This document shows, piece by piece, positions 63,765 to 64,000 of a stretch of DNA of 64,000 nucleotides. A program made the translations under genes and the position numbers. Where the stretch lies: assembly GCA_903848645.1 (NCBI GenBank), contig CAINGU010000050.1:1-64000 (forward strand). Direction: 5' to 3'. Within the stretch, counting starts at the first letter, position 1; each line of letters starts with the position of its first letter. This DNA comes from an uncultured cyanobacterium (GTDB taxonomy: Bacteria; Cyanobacteriota; Cyanobacteriia; Cyanobacteriales; Nostocaceae). The notes below the pieces were generated by a model. The model did not search any database. It had not been told where the DNA came from and saw only the letters and a program-made list of their open reading frames with translations.

Positions 63765-64000
63765 ATGGTAACTATTAAATGTAAAAACATTGCGTTTTCT
63801 CATATTAAAGCAATTTTATTTGATAAGAACGGTACTTTAGAAGATTCCGAGTCATATTTAAGAACATTGGGACAAAAAGCAACGCGGATAATAGACGCGC
63901 AAATTCCCGGTATTGGTGAACCTTTATTAATGGCTTTTGGTATTAATGGCAATTTCTTAGATCCAGCAGGTTTAATATCGGTAGCGAGTCGTAAAGAAAC
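63765..64000 (+). CDS. HAD-family hydrolase, N-terminal part (cut by window edge)
   Basis: The open frame runs off the right edge after 78 codons: MVTIKCKNIAFSHIKAILFD, then KNGTLEDSESYLRTLGQKAT. ILFDKNGTLEDSE is HAD motif I, where the nucleophile Asp is kept but the second Asp of DxDGT is Asn. The rest resembles a phosphatase cap. With the general acid/base Asp replaced, activity may be altered, although Asn here may be normal in this subfamily. The full protein cannot be judged. Confidence 0.7.
   Translation, partial: MVTIKCKNIAFSHIKAILFDKNGTLEDSESYLRTLGQKATRIIDAQIPGIGEPLLMAFGINGNFLDPAGLISVASRKE

Overview
The window looks like chromosomal DNA from a filamentous, probably heterocyst-forming cyanobacterium (order Nostocales). 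The evidence is an ntcA gene, psbB and psbT of photosystem II, frequent GCGATCGC (HIP1) octamers, a CYP110-like P450 beside a CrtO-type carotenoid ketolase, an expanded set of Uma2 nucleases, and many short heptamer repeats between genes. Genus cannot be fixed from sequence alone. No rRNA, tRNA or CRISPR array was recognised.

Layout. 1-2.7 kb is accessory: the tail of a ParE-like toxin, a HIP1-bearing tandem repeat array, then a leftward operon of a ParA-like ATPase, a putative ribbon-helix-helix protein, an Mrr-like PD-(D/E)XK nuclease and an unknown protein. 2.8-31.7 kb is mostly housekeeping: the split transhydrogenase pntA1/pntA2/pntB, the cluster rpmH-rnpA-PH domain protein-yidC-KhpB/Jag-YceD, miaA, gyrB, sigA after a 1.2 kb leader, ntcA, fabI, hisB, an ABC ATPase, an outer-membrane polysaccharide export protein, two SPFH proteins, folP and tpiA. 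31.8-40 kb holds an HNH/small-protein pair, an alpha/beta hydrolase, a crtO-P450 pair bracketed by copies of one palindromic repeat, and a transketolase/phosphoketolase-like enzyme. 40-46.6 kb is an AT-rich accessory island: a membrane protein with a zinc-finger (CoiA-like) protein, then four repeat-separated cassettes (antitoxin/PIN, Uma2, antitoxin/VapC, Uma2), then a SET-domain protein. 46.7-63.4 kb returns to core genes: psiE, hemJ, pyrF, tyrS, PBP1A, a J-domain/TPR protein, lepB, a GrpE-like operon with two apparent frame breaks, a secreted beta-helix protein, psbB-psbT and rpsA. The window closes with a 182-bp inverted-repeat element and the start of a HAD hydrolase.

How the genes work together. 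rpmH, rnpA, yidC and the KhpB-like gene form the classic ribosome/RNase P/membrane-insertion cluster. pntA1-pntA2-pntB build the proton-translocating transhydrogenase. psbB-psbT encode PSII core subunits. The most interesting accessory parts are the ParA-RHH-nuclease operon and the cassette array at 42.0-45.9 kb, where each toxin or nuclease module carries the same type of upstream repeat, the same -10 hexamer and, in three cases, the same 11-codon mini-ORF. None of the accessory proposals is more than a sequence-based hypothesis.
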